Shown: positions 25,466 through 37,899, numbered from the stretch's first letter. The stretch: DNA of 64,000 nucleotides from Epiperipatus broadwayi (GCA_028023455.1 JAQFVV010000112.1:4064001-4128000), one strand, 5' to 3'. Made by a program: numbers and translations. The notes: a model not told the origin generated them from the letters alone.

Positions 25466-26634
25466 TTATATATATAGCCTTGGGTATTTGGAGTCATAAG
25501 TAGTTTGCCAGACTCTAGAGCTCTGGATCTGTAGATCATGTCTAGCCCTGTCATTTCTGGTAATCTTTTTATGAGCTACTGATCAATAAAGGTATTCATT
25601 TATATATTTAAAAGAAAAAGAGAAAGACATAGGCAAATAGATAGATAAGAATATATATGGATGGCACACATTGAAAAATGGACGATTGGATAAAAGGATA
25701 AATCAATTGCCTAGATGAATAAATTGATTGTCTATTTGATGTTTAGATGCATTTATTCAAGTGAACTGTCAGCATATAAAGAGAAAAATATAAATGTAGA
25801 AAAGCAAAGATAATTAAATAAAAATAAATAAATGCAAAGATAATTATAGATGGATAGATAAAAAGCTGGGCAGTCAGCAAGATAAAAGAATTGATCACCC
25901 TAATGACCATTATACATTCAGAAATACACAAAAAATATTTTTCAGTACCCATCTTTTTTTCTCTTCCATTTCCAATCTTTTGGTTTGGATCAATAAAGCC
26001 TGTTTTCAATGGATTTTATTATCATGAAAATTAAAAATATGTTATTGTTAAAAAAATAAAAAAAAAAATAAAAATTTTGAAAACATTTTGAGAGTTTAAA
26101 ATGTAGCATCAATTGAGTGCGTGTAGATGTTTGAGAAAGTAGAATTTTTCGTTTTAGCAAAGTGTAGCCATTTATTTAAAAATAATAACTATTTTGTATA
26201 AACCAATGTTTTTATTGATACATTTTCCTACTAGAGGACGCCAATAATCACTAGGCATTAGAGATAGAAATAAAAGTTATAAACGGTAAAAAAAAAAAAA
26301 AAAAAACATTAATTAATTTGATATCAAAGAAAAATAATTATTGAAGCTGAAAATATTAGGAATTATAGAAGACAAAATCAGTTAATGTTTAATCAACTGG
26401 AAATTTAGAATCAAAGAAGTATTTTAATTAAAATAAATAAATTTCAATTTCTCATATGATATAGGTATTGCAGAATATTAATTTTTAGAATAAAATAATT
26501 TTAGAAAATACCGCAAGCAAATGTCGGAATTCTAATGTATATATATATGATGGGAAAAAATATTACAGTTGTTTTAGACAGAATGAAAAAAAGTTTCAAA
26601 CAGTAAAAATAATATATTAAACAGTAGCAACTTT

Positions 26635-26835
26635 TTTTAATATAGTAGTGCCAATCAATGCATGCCATAATAATTAATGGATACTAAAAGATTTATACAT
26701 TAAAATCCCTATCTAGTGCCTACTCATCCATTATCCCCAGATTAGTTTCTGGTTTGTGACTCTCATTAGTGAGGAGCCTTGGATCTGAGAGCACTATAGC
26801 TAAACCTTAGGTTCTAATTCTTCTGTTATGACAGC
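26635..26835 (+). mobile_element. SINE family A copy
   Basis: The head 'tagtagtgccaatcaatgc', then 'atccctatctagtgcctac' and 'gtgaggagccttggatctg', occur in the family order. The 3' end is lost at about 26835. Confidence 0.7.
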
Positions 26836-26849
26836 ATCGGTAAGCATAT

Positions 26850-27500
26850 AATATTAATATCATTTATGTTCTTTATTTCTTTTTACAATTATTTTTTACA
26901 AACCACCATTGATGGTTTCGATTGCCCCATCAATCTTCTTCAGAACTATAACAAACACAGTACAAATACATTAATACAAATATACATGAATATATAATAT
27001 TACATTTTATATATATTTTCTACCTTATAATCACTATTTTTATATTGGTGTATAAATAGTGATTATAAAATAGAAAATATGTATATATAAAATGTAAAAT
27101 TATATGTTCATGTAATTTGTATTTATGTATTAGTATTGTGTTTGTTATAGTTCTAAAGAAGATTTCTGGAGGAATTGAAACCGTCAATAGTGGGTTGTAA
27201 AAAAACATTGTAAAAAGTAATAAAAAACATAAATAATATTAGTTTTAACAAGGCTGTAAACCTTAGCAATGAGCGTCTGAAAAAATCGTCACTAGGGACC
27301 TCTGTAGGTCTTTAAAACACATGCTTCTTCATAGCGTAAGCATGTGTTTTAAAGACCTACAGAGGTCCCTAGTGACGATTTTTTCAGACGCTCATTGCTA
27401 AGGTTTACAGCCTTGTTAAAACTATTACTGAAATAATAGTGAGCGTTTAATAAAATTTATAATTATAAATAATATTAATATTATGTGAATTTGGCAATGC
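26850..27500. repeat. Fold-back with HHR-like cores, split by an insertion
   Basis: The left arm (about 26850-27040, minus) and right arm (27045-27240, plus) carry 'ctgaagaagattg...gcaatcgaaacc' type cores near 26943-26905 and 27152-27182. Both continue outward through 'aaaaagtaataaa'. The right arm is interrupted at 27240 by the hairpin insertion and resumes at 27465 with 'taaataatattaatattat'. Confidence 0.75.
27241..27464. mobile_element. Young hairpin insertion, perfect 87-bp arms
   Basis: Arms 27240-27326 and 27338-27424 are exact reverse complements over 87 bp around an 11-nt centre (27327-27337). A 40-nt tail with 'taataaaattt' follows to 27464. The 12-bp direct repeat 'ataaataatatt' at 27229-27240 and 27465-27476 marks the insertion; position 27240 belongs both to the duplication and, by chance, to the palindrome. 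Absence of any arm mismatch implies recent origin or gene conversion. No coding frame. The variable-length target duplication and the tail favour a retrotransposition-type mechanism over cut-and-paste. Confidence 0.9.
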
Positions 27501-28309
27501 AGTAAGAAAAATAAAGTTATAATACTTCATCTGTAAGCATAATAAGTAATGATTATATGACATTTTAGTAGTTTAATATATATATATATATTGAGGACTA
27601 TAGTAGGAAAAATAAATAAATAAAAACTAAAATATGAAAGTAGATGTGTGATAAAGAGCAAGCAATTTAATTTTTATTATCAACTGAAATATGAACTATG
27701 TTTTAAATGACATCATCACTTTTAGATGAATTAATCATTAAACCCAGCTGAATTTCATCTTTTTTTTTCATTAGATAATTATTTCTTTCTTCAGACCCTA
27801 CTATCTTAGATTTGTATCATAAGAGTTAATATTGAAATGCTGAATACAAGCCTGTTATGACATGAAAAAAATTCCAATATTCAACCTACCTGGATAGAAA
27901 CCCCTGATAATGGCAAATGGAAGCACTACCACAAGGCCATAGTTAGATTATACAATGCTTTATTAAGTTATGATGAAGGAATTGCTATTGTTAATAATTT
28001 TAACCATGACCTGTAATTTCAACATTTTTACCATGTGGGAACTCTCAGCATGGTTATTTGATGACTTTGTCTAGTTGGTCATCAGAGCCTATTTTGTATT
28101 TAAACCAGTGAATATTTCAGAGTTACTTCTCGACAAAAGTTGCTGTAAAAAGATAACTAGATTTCCTAAAAAATTTTTGTTTCCCCCCAACTAACTGAAA
28201 TCGATGTTTTATTTTTTTATTATTGAATTTTAAAGTACTTTAATTAGTGATTATTTTTATGTATTTAAATATATACAAAGATGGCAGTAATTAACTCTTA
28301 TTGTCATCA

Positions 28310-30340
28310 GATCGCAAATGGAAAGGCAGGAGGTTTAGATGGATGGGCAGCAGAGATGGTGATGAATTTAGAAAATAGGTCAAAATTAAATCTATCATCA
28401 TGTTTTAATAGGCACAGAAGAGAGAATTTCCAGATAGCTGAAATAATACAAGAGTAAGACTACTATTCAAAGGAAAGGGTAAGGATCACAGAAAGTTAAA
28501 CAATTATAGATGGATATTGGTAACATCAGTGTTATATAAAGTTTTTGCATATATGGTGGCTAGAAGAGTTGTAAAATGGTTGGAAAGGAATAAATAGTAT
28601 AGTGGAGAAATTCAAGGAGGTTTTCAATCAGATAGGCATATAGGAGATTTGCAGTCACATAACTTATAGATATAAGTAGAAATACAGGTAGACAATTATA
28701 TATGGTTTTGATAGATATAGAGAAGGCACATGACAGAGTAAATAGAAATAGATTATGGGTAAGTTTAGTAAATTTGGGAATGAATGGAGCTTTAGTAGAT
28801 CTTATTAAGAGATTGTATGAAAGTAATTATTATAATATCAATTAAGAAATATAGAATCAGTTAAAGTTAAAAATGGGGTGGGATTAAGGAAAGGATTTCC
28901 TATGTCATCTATTTTGTTTTTGTTATATTTAAGAGAAAGGGAGAGAGCAACAGAAAGACTACTAAGAGGTAGAGGTATGTTGCAAGGGACTATATAAATT
29001 ATCAATTTTTTTATTTGCTATTTTCTTGTTCATAGAATGTAAGATATGGAAGTTATGCTGAAGACATGTGCAAGGGTGAATAAAGAGATGGGGCTTAAAT
29101 TTAGTGAGGAAAATCAAAAGTAATAATGTTAATGCTGGGGAAAGACAAAAGAAAGAATTTTATTGGGGATATAAAATTAAAAGTGATGAATAGGTATAAC
29201 TATTTAGGAATTATCTTAAGTAATCAGAGAAATTGCTTGGATGTATGGGAGAAAAAATTGATAAATGAAGCAAAGAAAAGAAAGGCATGGGCAAAGAAAT
29301 TAACAGTGTTTTCATATAATAAACATGATTTATCTAGAATTGTATGGAAGGGAGTGGCAGTAGCAGGGTTAACTTATGGTAATGATGTGTTATATGTTAG
29401 TAAAGGAGTGTTAGATTATTTAGAAAAATACAAAGAGAAGTGAAAAAGACATGCATTAGATGCAGATGTGTGAATGGTAAAGGAGGCAATTCAAGGATAA
29501 ATGGGATAGTCAAGTTTTTATATGAGAGATGCAAAAAGTAAAATGAAAATGTTCAGTAGATTGCAATTTATGGATAATAAGAGAATAGACAAAATAGTTT
29601 TTAATTGGGTTATAAGTAAAGGACAGAAAACAAGATGGATGAGAAAGGTAGTAGGGTATGCAGAAGATTTGGATAAATAATTTATGTCAGTATACTTATA
29701 AAGAAGGTGGGATGATTGTGTTAGGAGAATTGTTGAGTGTTACAGTGGCAAGGAATGGAACAGAATAGATGCATTAATAAAAAATAGGGAGTTGGAGAGA
29801 TGAAAAAATAGTATGGAGAGTAAAAAGAGTTTATAGAATATTGGGATGTGAGTTAATGTATGATAATAGCAAGGAAAATAGTTTACTGTTTAAGGGTCGA
29901 AAAGGATTTTTAGCAACAAAGGAATATACATATAATTGGAAAAATGTGGATAATTTAGTCTGCAAGTTTGTGTAAGGAAGGCATGGAAAATATTAGGCAT
30001 CTATTAATTGAATGTAAATGCTTGCAAGTAGAAAGGGTACAAATAATGAAGTTGTGTGAGAATAAATATAAATGAAGTGATTATACAGAAAATAGATTCA
30101 TGGTTTTTATGCTGGGTTTGGAAAAAGATAAGAGGAATTTAGATATAAAGGCCATGGAGTTGACAAAGATTATGTTGTGGAAATGGGATGGAGAATTTTA
30201 GAGAAGAATATGGAAAAAACAGGGTGGGGAATGAAAAGGGAAGGTAAGGTGGCTAACAGAGTTCTCTGGTCATAGTGGCTGAGAAATTCTTGACTTCAAT
30301 AAAGAAGCTACAGTGCAGCACATCACAACATCATATCACC
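28310..30340 (+). mobile_element. LINE remnant, most complete copy
   Basis: Reading across several frames gives reverse-transcriptase landmarks in order: NGKAGGLDGW (28318), a LYKVFAYMVARRVVKWLER region (28535), GGFQSDRHIGDLQ (28617), VLIDIEKAHDRVN (28710), GVGLRKGFPMSS (28875), YNYLGIILSNQ (29198), then FNWVISKGQ and a CCHC-type finger ending RHLLIECKC near 30020. The catalytic Y-x-D-D segment expected at about 28990-29040 is missing; the sequence there is an AT-rich scar. The 105-codon frame at 29126-29443 is the longest intact piece. The family 3' tail ends near 30335. Dead copy, clade unassigned. Confidence 0.85.
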
Positions 30341-30934
30341 ACCATTGTTCCTATTTGAAATGCTGTTGGAGAAAACTATAGACTGTTTAACAACTACTTT
30401 ACTTTTTAGAATAGTGGGACTTAATATGTAATCATTTTTAAGTACTGTTGCAATTTCCCACTTCATCTCTGTTAAATTTATTTAGCTATCTTGCTCTGTG
30501 TCACCATACAACTGCTGGAGTAGATGAAAAAGAAGCCCTTGGATGTTATCCAAATAAATATTTAGAAAACAATCAAAAGAGAGCTACTTCTTTGCGTGCT
30601 GAAATCGCTGGATGATAGCATAAGATGAGATGGTTAATCAAATGTAATATACACAGTGCTGAGAGATAATGTTGGCACCTAAAAATAATCATATATATAA
30701 TAATAATTATGGCCATTTTAACTCCAGAGAAAAGAAACAAATCGGAAGACAAGTAATAAAAAATTAAAAACAAGGAAAGAAAAATCAGGGATGGAAGTCC
30801 TATGCATATTAACTGAAAGATGAAGATGTGGTTATGGTAAAGGTGGATGTCTGTTATATTCAACATCATTAACTGTTTGAATATTATGTGGACATATGTA
30901 TATTTATTTCAAATTATTATATTGATGATGCTTA

Positions 30935-31115
30935 TTTATACCATATAATACTAAATCATCCATGCACTTTACTATTGATACACAATGCTTTATTTACCAC
31001 CCTCTTTTACAGTTTACAGTTTCGATTGCCCCACAATCTTCTTCAGAACTTTTATATCTCCTAACTTCAGATGAAGTGTATGGATGATTTAGTATTATAT
31101 GGTATACATATGGCA
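30935..31115. repeat. Fold-back with one HHR-like core
   Basis: The arms 'ataccatataatactaaat' (30939) and its complement (about 31090-31110) enclose a minus-strand core 'ttctgaagaagattgtgg', then 'ggcaatcgaaac', in the same form as at 23.2 and 26.9 kb. Confidence 0.7.
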
Positions 31116-31932
31116 AAGCAATAAGAAAGAGTAGATGCTTATTTGTATGATAAAATTAATTGATACTGACATCATACAGTAGTTACATGAATCAGCAAAA
31201 TATAATAGTTTCCAACAGGATTGATCAGTGAGTAATGGGAGATAGGCTTTCTCTTCCCCTTGCTGGTTTAGAATAATTTCATAATTTAAGGCACCTTTAT
31301 TTTAGCTTATTTTTTATTTACTTCAATTATAACAATTTTTGAAGCAAGTGAACCAACTTTAAACTGACTGGTTACAAATAGCCAGAGAATGCCAAGAAGC
31401 ATTTAAACCCAAGTGGATTTATTGAATACTCATCTATTGACACTTTAATTTCAACATCACTGAATCCATAGCAATGATAAAGCTTCCATCTCTTTGGCAA
31501 GCAGAACCCACATTTGAATGCATAAGATTAATTATCATTTGCTATTAATAATGGCAATACATCTTTAAGCTGGTCATTATGGTATAAATAAAAAACTAGT
31601 TTTCACTAAGCTCTTTTGACTTAATCTTTCTATGGCAAAACCACAAGTTAAAAAAAATACAAAAAATATGATTCTATTAAAACTTATTTTAGCTTAATTT
31701 AATGTATCTGTTATAATGTACTATTTTAAATGTTTTAAATAATGTTATAGTCTTATCCACACCAGATTTTCTGCACATGAAATCATCTGTAACTGAATTG
31801 TACAAAATATATTGTTTCTTCAATACTAAATCAACAAACAATAATTGTGTAATAATAACAAGTAAGAGAAAATTAGTAAGGATTAGAGTAAATAATTACA
31901 GCAGAAATTAAAAATACTAATTATATCATTAC
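31116..31932. other. Intron 8, no further exon seen
   Basis: Start of the intron downstream of exon 8 of the EGF gene (minus). I searched by eye for a phase-1 EGF-like continuation from here to position 1 and found none. Confidence 0.4.
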
Positions 31933-32057
31933 CTGCAAGACATACACAAGTGAAAGAATGGATACCATCTAAACAAGTGGCCCCATTTGTGCAGAGAGAA
32001 GAAACACAATCATCAATGTTGACTTCACAATACGTCCCAGTGAAACCTGGAATACAG
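31933..32057 (-). CDS. EGF-repeat gene, exon 8
   Basis: 125 nt, phase 2 in and phase 1 out. The acceptor is 'atttaag' before 32057 and the donor is GTAATG after 31933. The exon completes the fourteenth EGF domain ([12 protein letters not shown]) and encodes C1 to C5 of the fifteenth, with a calcium-binding start (VNIDDC), an O-fucose site (CTNGATC) and the C-x-D-x4-F-x-C hydroxylation pattern. It was too short to stand out as a long frame; the junction with exon 7 restores Ser between C4 and C5. The upstream intron is 10.8 kb, the longest complete one. A fold-back lies about 85 bp upstream of its acceptor. Confidence 0.88.
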
Positions 32058-32139
32058 CTTAAATGATAATATATATATATATACTATATTAAACAAACAG
32101 GAAATGTGAACGGTATATATATATATATTAAAACGAAGA

Positions 32140-32285
32140 TTTGCACGGGTTAAATATATAAAATACATATTTTGCGGGTTCATCCGAGTGGATGGCTTGT
32201 GTGACCAAGTCGAAACGTCAGTATATTGATATTAAAAGTTTTTAACACGGATGAACCCGCAAAATATGTATTTTATATATATATA
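32140..32285. repeat. Fold-back just upstream of exon 8
   Basis: The arms are 'aaaatacatattttgcggg' (32150) and its complement (32255-32275). The loop holds 'gatggcttgtgtgaccaag' and 'tcgaaacgtcag', a small stem followed by GAAAC as in other fold-backs here. It lies in intron 7, about 85 bp from the 3' splice site of exon 8. Confidence 0.75.
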
Positions 32286-32994
32286 ATTTTGCAGCTATGA
32301 TTTACAATCCTTATAAAATTTTGGATACCAATTAAAAGTGAATTCACTTTTAGCTTAAAGTATTTTAGATAAAAATATAATTAGTGGAAAATTTAATTTC
32401 AGTTTGCAATGCCTATTTCTAATTGGTGCTTTGTTTTATTACATCATAGCTAGAAAATTATTCATAAAAATATGTATAGAATTCTCATTAAATTTCCAAC
32501 ATTCAATCAACAAACCTTTGAAACCTTTTATTTAATATATATATATAAAGTAAGTGCTCTAAAAATAAAATATAAAAGTAATAAAAATGAAGACTTGATA
32601 TTTGAATTAAAGAAATACTTTTAAATATTAATACTGCATTTCCTCAGTCATCTCGTACATCTTTATAATTTAGATAGTTGGTATATAATTTTGGAAAGAT
32701 TTTTTTTTATTTCTTCAATTTGTTTCTTTTAAGATATCAATTATAATTTCACCATTACCATGACCTTTGCCCTTCTTCATAGATTGAATTGCAGGTCTGA
32801 CTTTTTCATTTAAAATACTTGGCAATTAAGAAGATATAGTAATTGTAGGGGATATTTTTTCTTATTTTTTATTGCTATATAATTCTTTATAGAACTATTC
32901 CTCACATTTCATGATATCATCTCCATTTTAAATAATAGTTCTATCTTTTTTTCTTGTTGCAGAAATGTTTCTATCAATACCAAGATGTTTTTTT

Positions 32995-33150
32995 ATGCAG
33001 AAACAAAACATTCCATATAGTAGCACCACTTAGTGCATCCACTGATTACTCTGGCTTGCACTGAGTGGCGCTACTGTATGAAGAGTTTTGCCTCTGTGTA
33101 AACAGCTTGTAGAAGCATAAAGAATGGTGATTATGTGATGTTTAATGGTT
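32995..33150. mobile_element. SINE family A inverted head pair
   Basis: 'ccatatagtagcaccactt' is followed within 40 bp by its inverted partner ('cttgcactgagtggcgctac'), then by the tail 'aaacagcttgtagaagcat'. The layout recurs at 52650-52840, so it is a defined variant and not a chance pair. Confidence 0.6.
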
Positions 33151-33489
33151 TAATGTTATTTTAAACTATTAAGACTTTTATTCTCTTCTGTAGCTGTCCT
33201 TGCTAATTCGTTATATTTTTTTATATCCTTAAGAACTCTTTTTGTATCATTTTACAAAATTCTAGATATTCTTTTTAATGAATCAGTTTTATAAATTTTC
33301 ATATTCCTTTTTTTCTTCATAAATTATCTTATCACAGAAACATTTTACTGATCAATTGCATTTTTTTTCGTATCAGTTCTTTTTGTTGCAGTTTTTAATA
33401 ATGTATAAATTATCTTCCTATTGATTTCATTCAAATCTGCACCCACTTGAAAATCTATTAATACTTTAAAATGATTTGCAATTTCTAAT

Positions 33490-34300
33490 TTAAATTCGTT
33501 GACTGTTTCTAAAGATGTGGACTATCAACTGTGGATACGTTTTTCTTAGTAATTTTTGTCTTTTTAATTTTGCAGTGACATGTATTTTACATTTCACTAA
33601 TCGATGATAACTTCCTGTCTTGAATTTATTAAGAACATTACAATCTTGAAATATGCATTTTCTGTTAGTGAAAATATACTTCAATTCTGCTTTACTTTCA
33701 TTTGGATGCTTCCATGTCCATTTCATTTAGCATTTTTTCCCAAAGAAAGAATTTATATTACGTTTGTCTCTTTCTGCAAACTCCACACCCCTATCCTCTT
33801 TCATTTCTGTCACCAGAAGCAAAGCTACCCTTTCACCCTCGAATAATTTAATAATTCTAGCATTAATGTCTCCCATGACAATTTTAAAATGTTGCTTGGT
33901 CTGATCAAAAGCCTTTTATATATCCATATAAAATTTATCTAAATTTTTATCACAATGAGAACTGTTGGGGCATAAACTCACTTATCTGCAGTTGAAATAT
34001 TTCATTCATATAAATAACTAATCTTTCCACTCTGTCCGATAACCTCCACTATATTGTTTTTTGACTTTTAATTTGTAATAAATTCCACTCCATTTGTGCT
34101 TCCAATATTTGAGTCCTTTTTATAGTCCAAACCCATTTTTTAAATCTATTCTTTTTTGTACTATTATAACTTCATAAAGTCCAACAATGTCCCATTTAAT
34201 ATCAGACAATTCTTCTTCCAATCCATAAACAATCTTCCTTCACTTGATAGTGATTTACAGTTGCAAACATCTAAATAAAGACTGCCATCAAATGACACTA
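33490..34300 (-). mobile_element. RTE-like LINE endonuclease remnant
   Basis: On the minus strand, going down from 34300, the pieces are a LSSEGRL start, DIVGLYEV-like (the RTE endonuclease 'DI-GL-E' motif, shifted), then IVMGDINARI (the G-D-x-N motif), RGVEFAERDKRNINSFFGKK, and finally KWTWKHPNESKAELKYIFTN ending near 33500. This is the order of an apurinic/apyrimidinic-type exonuclease-endonuclease domain as in RTE elements. The catalytic SDH near the end reads SYH. Frameshifts and stops are present. The plus-strand frame at 33604-33846 is its shadow. Confidence 0.85.
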
Positions 34301-34547
34301 TGGATCTGCAATCATGGCATTTTTAGTATCCTTCACTTTCGTCATCAATCACTGTTTGATTGGAAATTTTACAGCATTTTTGAAATAAGAGCCATAATTT
34401 AGTTTGCCATGATTATAAATATCTATTTTTTTTAAAAAGAATTCATTCACACACATATTCACTCTGCTTTCAATAAATCTCAATTGATATTTCAATTGAA
34501 AACTACCAGGCAAGTGAGGAGGTAAATTCTGGGCTTTCTTGATCTTA

Positions 34548-35110
34548 AACTTTAGAATATAATCATGATGCTGACTGATGCATGTTGGTGAGCACCCCAT
34601 TTATATTCATATGGTTCCTTTATAGTCTCAAAGAGAAATCAAAGGATGTTCTTTCAGTTAACAGCAAACTTCTTGCAACAACCATTTCTACATACACACA
34701 CATATAAACGTTATATACAATCATTAACTATTATCATGCAAAATTCCAAAATTAATAGGTAGTCAAGTATTTACCTTGCTATGATGTCATTATCATCATC
34801 ATCATCATAACTTTCAACCATTATCAGTTCACAGCAGAATGAAGATCTCTCCAAATTTAATCCAACATTCTCCAGAAAACAATTGGATGTTAAACTCATT
34901 GTGCTGGCTGATACATGTTTGTGATCAGCTCATCCATGTTCGTTTACTATATGAACAATCACATAGTAATAACAACATCAAGGAAAAGACTGTATGATGT
35001 AGACAATAAAAATTTGTCCAGCTTGGTTTCTTTAAGGCTGCAGAGAAGAATCAAAGAATATCCTTTAAGTTAACAGCCAACTTATGTTATAATACACACG
35101 TGCACTAATA
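34548..35110. repeat. Short direct repeats with RTE 3'-end stub
   Basis: Blocks at 34560-34700 ('gactgatgcatgttggtga', 'agagaaatcaaaggatgtt') recur at 34905-35080 ('gctgatacatgtttgtgat', 'agaagaatcaaagaatatc'). Between them, 34785-34905 matches the RTE-like 3' end on the minus strand, with an ATC-repeat tail ('atcatcatcatcatcat'). Confidence 0.55.
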
Positions 35111-35294
35111 ATAAAGATTCATATCATCCTATTTAATTTAAACTATACACATATAACAAAAATTTATTTATTTGTATTATTTACATTTAAATATATTTTT
35201 ATTCTTTTACGTAAATTTACTTTTGTATTAATTTGGGCACATATGAATAAAAATCACCTATAGATACATATATACATATTTTCAACAATATATA

Positions 35295-35888
35295 TGTTAT
35301 AGTCCTCCCTTCTCTCAGAAGTGGACTATTCGAGATGCCTTCTTATCTGATCGGATTAAGCATTGTTTTCCACAGGCCAAGAGGCTGATGTATAGATAAA
35401 AACATAGCCAATGATTATTACAGGCCAATAAGCAATGATGCTTGCTGAATCCAAAGGTTTTCAATAAGGTCAGGGATCTGGGTATAAATAGTCAGTCTTT
35501 TGTGAGAATCAGGGAAGAACGTCTGTCTAACCTGAAAAGACTTTGCATTCTCCCAGGGAATCTGCTAACCTGAACAGCAGCAAGTATTCCCATTGATAGC
35601 ACTATGCTATTTAGTCTATGCAGCTAGGCAAGTTCCACAGAGATCGGACGCTGCTAAGACCACTCTAGGCAAGCTGTCTTGTACAGCTGGAAGAGCCATA
35701 CACCCTAACTGTGAGGCAAGCCAGTGGTAGGCTGAACCCAGAGTTTATGTTGAACTACAATTGTAAATATTCACTTATATATATACTGTATTGTATATAT
35801 TTGTAGATATAATAAATATATTAATTGTAATACTTGTCTTAGTATTATTTCTGTAGGTTGGGTCTGTAATCCTGAACCAAACATAACA
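35295..35888 (+). mobile_element. Gypsy-type LTR (solo, with PBS)
   Basis: 594 bp bounded by TGTTAT...ATAACA. A TATA box (TATAAATA) is at 35483-35490 and an AATAAA signal at 35811. Immediately after the 3' end, a primer-binding-site-like 'tttggcgcag' stands at 35891-35900, as in many Gypsy (Metaviridae) elements. No internal coding region follows, so the body has been lost. Its U3/R part shares 'gatctg' and 'aatagtcag' blocks with the second LTR at 44.4-44.8 kb. Confidence 0.85.
35483..35490 (+). promoter_or_regulatory. TATA box in the LTR
   Basis: TATAAATA, preceded by 'gatctggg' and followed by 'gtcag'. In the second LTR the matching position reads 'tttaaatagtcag'. Confidence 0.55.
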
Positions 35889-35890
35889 GA

Positions 35891-35900
35891 TTTGGCGCAG
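35891..35900 (+). other. LTR-retrotransposon primer-binding site
   Basis: 'tttggcgcag' lies two bases after the LTR end. This TGGCGC-containing motif is typical of Gypsy minus-strand priming sites. Confidence 0.7.
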
Positions 35901-37890
35901 ATTTCACTATTATCTTTAATATTATTCTTTTCCATATATATTAAACATAAGAGATGACAGAATTAATATAATACAGATATATAACTACACATCACTTAAC
36001 AGATAACACTCAAGTACACTAATTCACACAAAAGCACATTTTATTTTCTTTATAGTTCATTATTTAATATATATAAAAATTAAATTAACTCTTTAAAATC
36101 TACTTAAAATTAATTCTTATATTTAAATAAATATATTACATTAAATAATGATGTCAAGACTTAATAATAAAATAATGATAATATTAAGCAATTAAATATG
36201 TGCAAAATTATTAAGACGCCATATGACAGATACGTCATCACATGACCTTTACTTATCACTGCTATTCATTATTTTTTGCGCCATCTAGTGCAAGCTTTAG
36301 TAATTAATAAATGTAAAATAGTAGTGCTTAATAAATCGCTATCCAGAGTTGTCTTATTCTTTTATTTATATATATTTTGCGTAGATAAATTTATATAAAT
36401 AATAGAAGATAAATATAAAGTTAATATTTATATATACAGATAGTTTAAATTTAATAGGTTTATTTTTTATATAGGAAAACATGAATATTATAACTTATGT
36501 AAGTGTGCTTATATAAATATGTCTATAAACATTTGTTTATGACATACAAATTCAAAGTAAAAATTTTGACATACAAAATTAGAATAGCTTAGACCAAAAT
36601 CTATAATCAATATATATATTTTAAAACTTTCTATTTTATTTCACAAACTCCAAACACTGGAAAAACAACAACAACAAAAAAGTTTTAAATTTTTATCTGG
36701 CTAATAATAATATAATAATCTATAGCACAATAAATAATTAGTAATAATAATAAATTTATTTATCTAAAATGGATATCATCAAATGTCTGTGAACATAAAA
36801 TGAAACCCATGTAAATAGAGTTATATATATATATAAGTATATTTGTCATTAGTTTTATTATACATATACACTGTTCAGAAGTATGTGGGAAAGATTGTAA
36901 AATATCTTATTTACTGATCTTTCAATAATAGTTAATCTTGACTATTTTGTAAAATTTTGTATAAATTTTATGGCATAGTTTGAATTTTAATTCATTAAGT
37001 GACATGGTTAACAGTTATGCTACATTTAAAATCGTGAAAAAGATATGAAGTGGATGAATATCCATTCCCTAATTATTCATAGTGTTGGCTAGACAAATAG
37101 ATGGACAATTGAAATTTTAAGATTTCAAGAGTGTAAAAGATTTGAAAAGTGACCATATGTGAGATAGATGGATAAGAAAGGGATCAGAGAAAATGGATTA
37201 AAATAAGAGAGTCCATTCTGAAGTGGATTGATAATAGTTGATAATTATATGTTGACAATGGATTGCTGATAAATAATTATTGGTCTAAGTTTAAGCATGA
37301 ATGGTATTGTCATATAATTTGCATATAAGTTCATATATATGAACATATAGATGTATGTGCATATTTATAAGGGTATTAAAAATTTGTGTTTGTAACTTCA
37401 AAATCAAAGAATCCATTGCACCATAAGATAATAATTTTATGCAGTGAAAGTGCATATAACTATTCTGACTTTAACCTGAATTTGAATTAGGAATGAGTAA
37501 ACTCTAGCCTTTTTTAAAAACAAACTTGGAATTTTCTTTCAGGAAATTGGTTCATAGACAGCCAACCTAGTCACTATATATGGATTAGTAAAAGGGTACT
37601 TAATTATCCTAACCTGAGAATAAAACAAAAATAAAACCGGCTTAAACCTCACTCGCTAGCAATTGGAAAACTTGATGACTAATGATTTTTTTTTTCTTGT
37701 TTTTTTAAGAAGAGTTTTTGTAGAGATCTTGGTTCTGTATTGGCATAATTAAAGCTTACCTTATCTACCACCCATTTGTAATCTCAAAGAAGATGACCAG
37801 ACAATGGAAATGCAGAAAGAGAAAAATTAATAAGCACCAGTAAAAATAATAAAATTCATATGAATCATATATAATTACTTTCCTAAAAAG
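35901..37890. other. AT-rich intron 7 sequence
   Basis: No exon recognised. A worn SINE head fragment ('gcgccatctagtgcaagc') is near 36280. The remainder is AT-rich with short (TA)n runs. Confidence 0.45.
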
Positions 37891-37899
37891 ATTATAGCA

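Noticed and set aside
30573-30869. 98-codon minus-strand frame
   Set aside because: AT-rich hydrophobic frame without motif; no homology to exons or elements seen.
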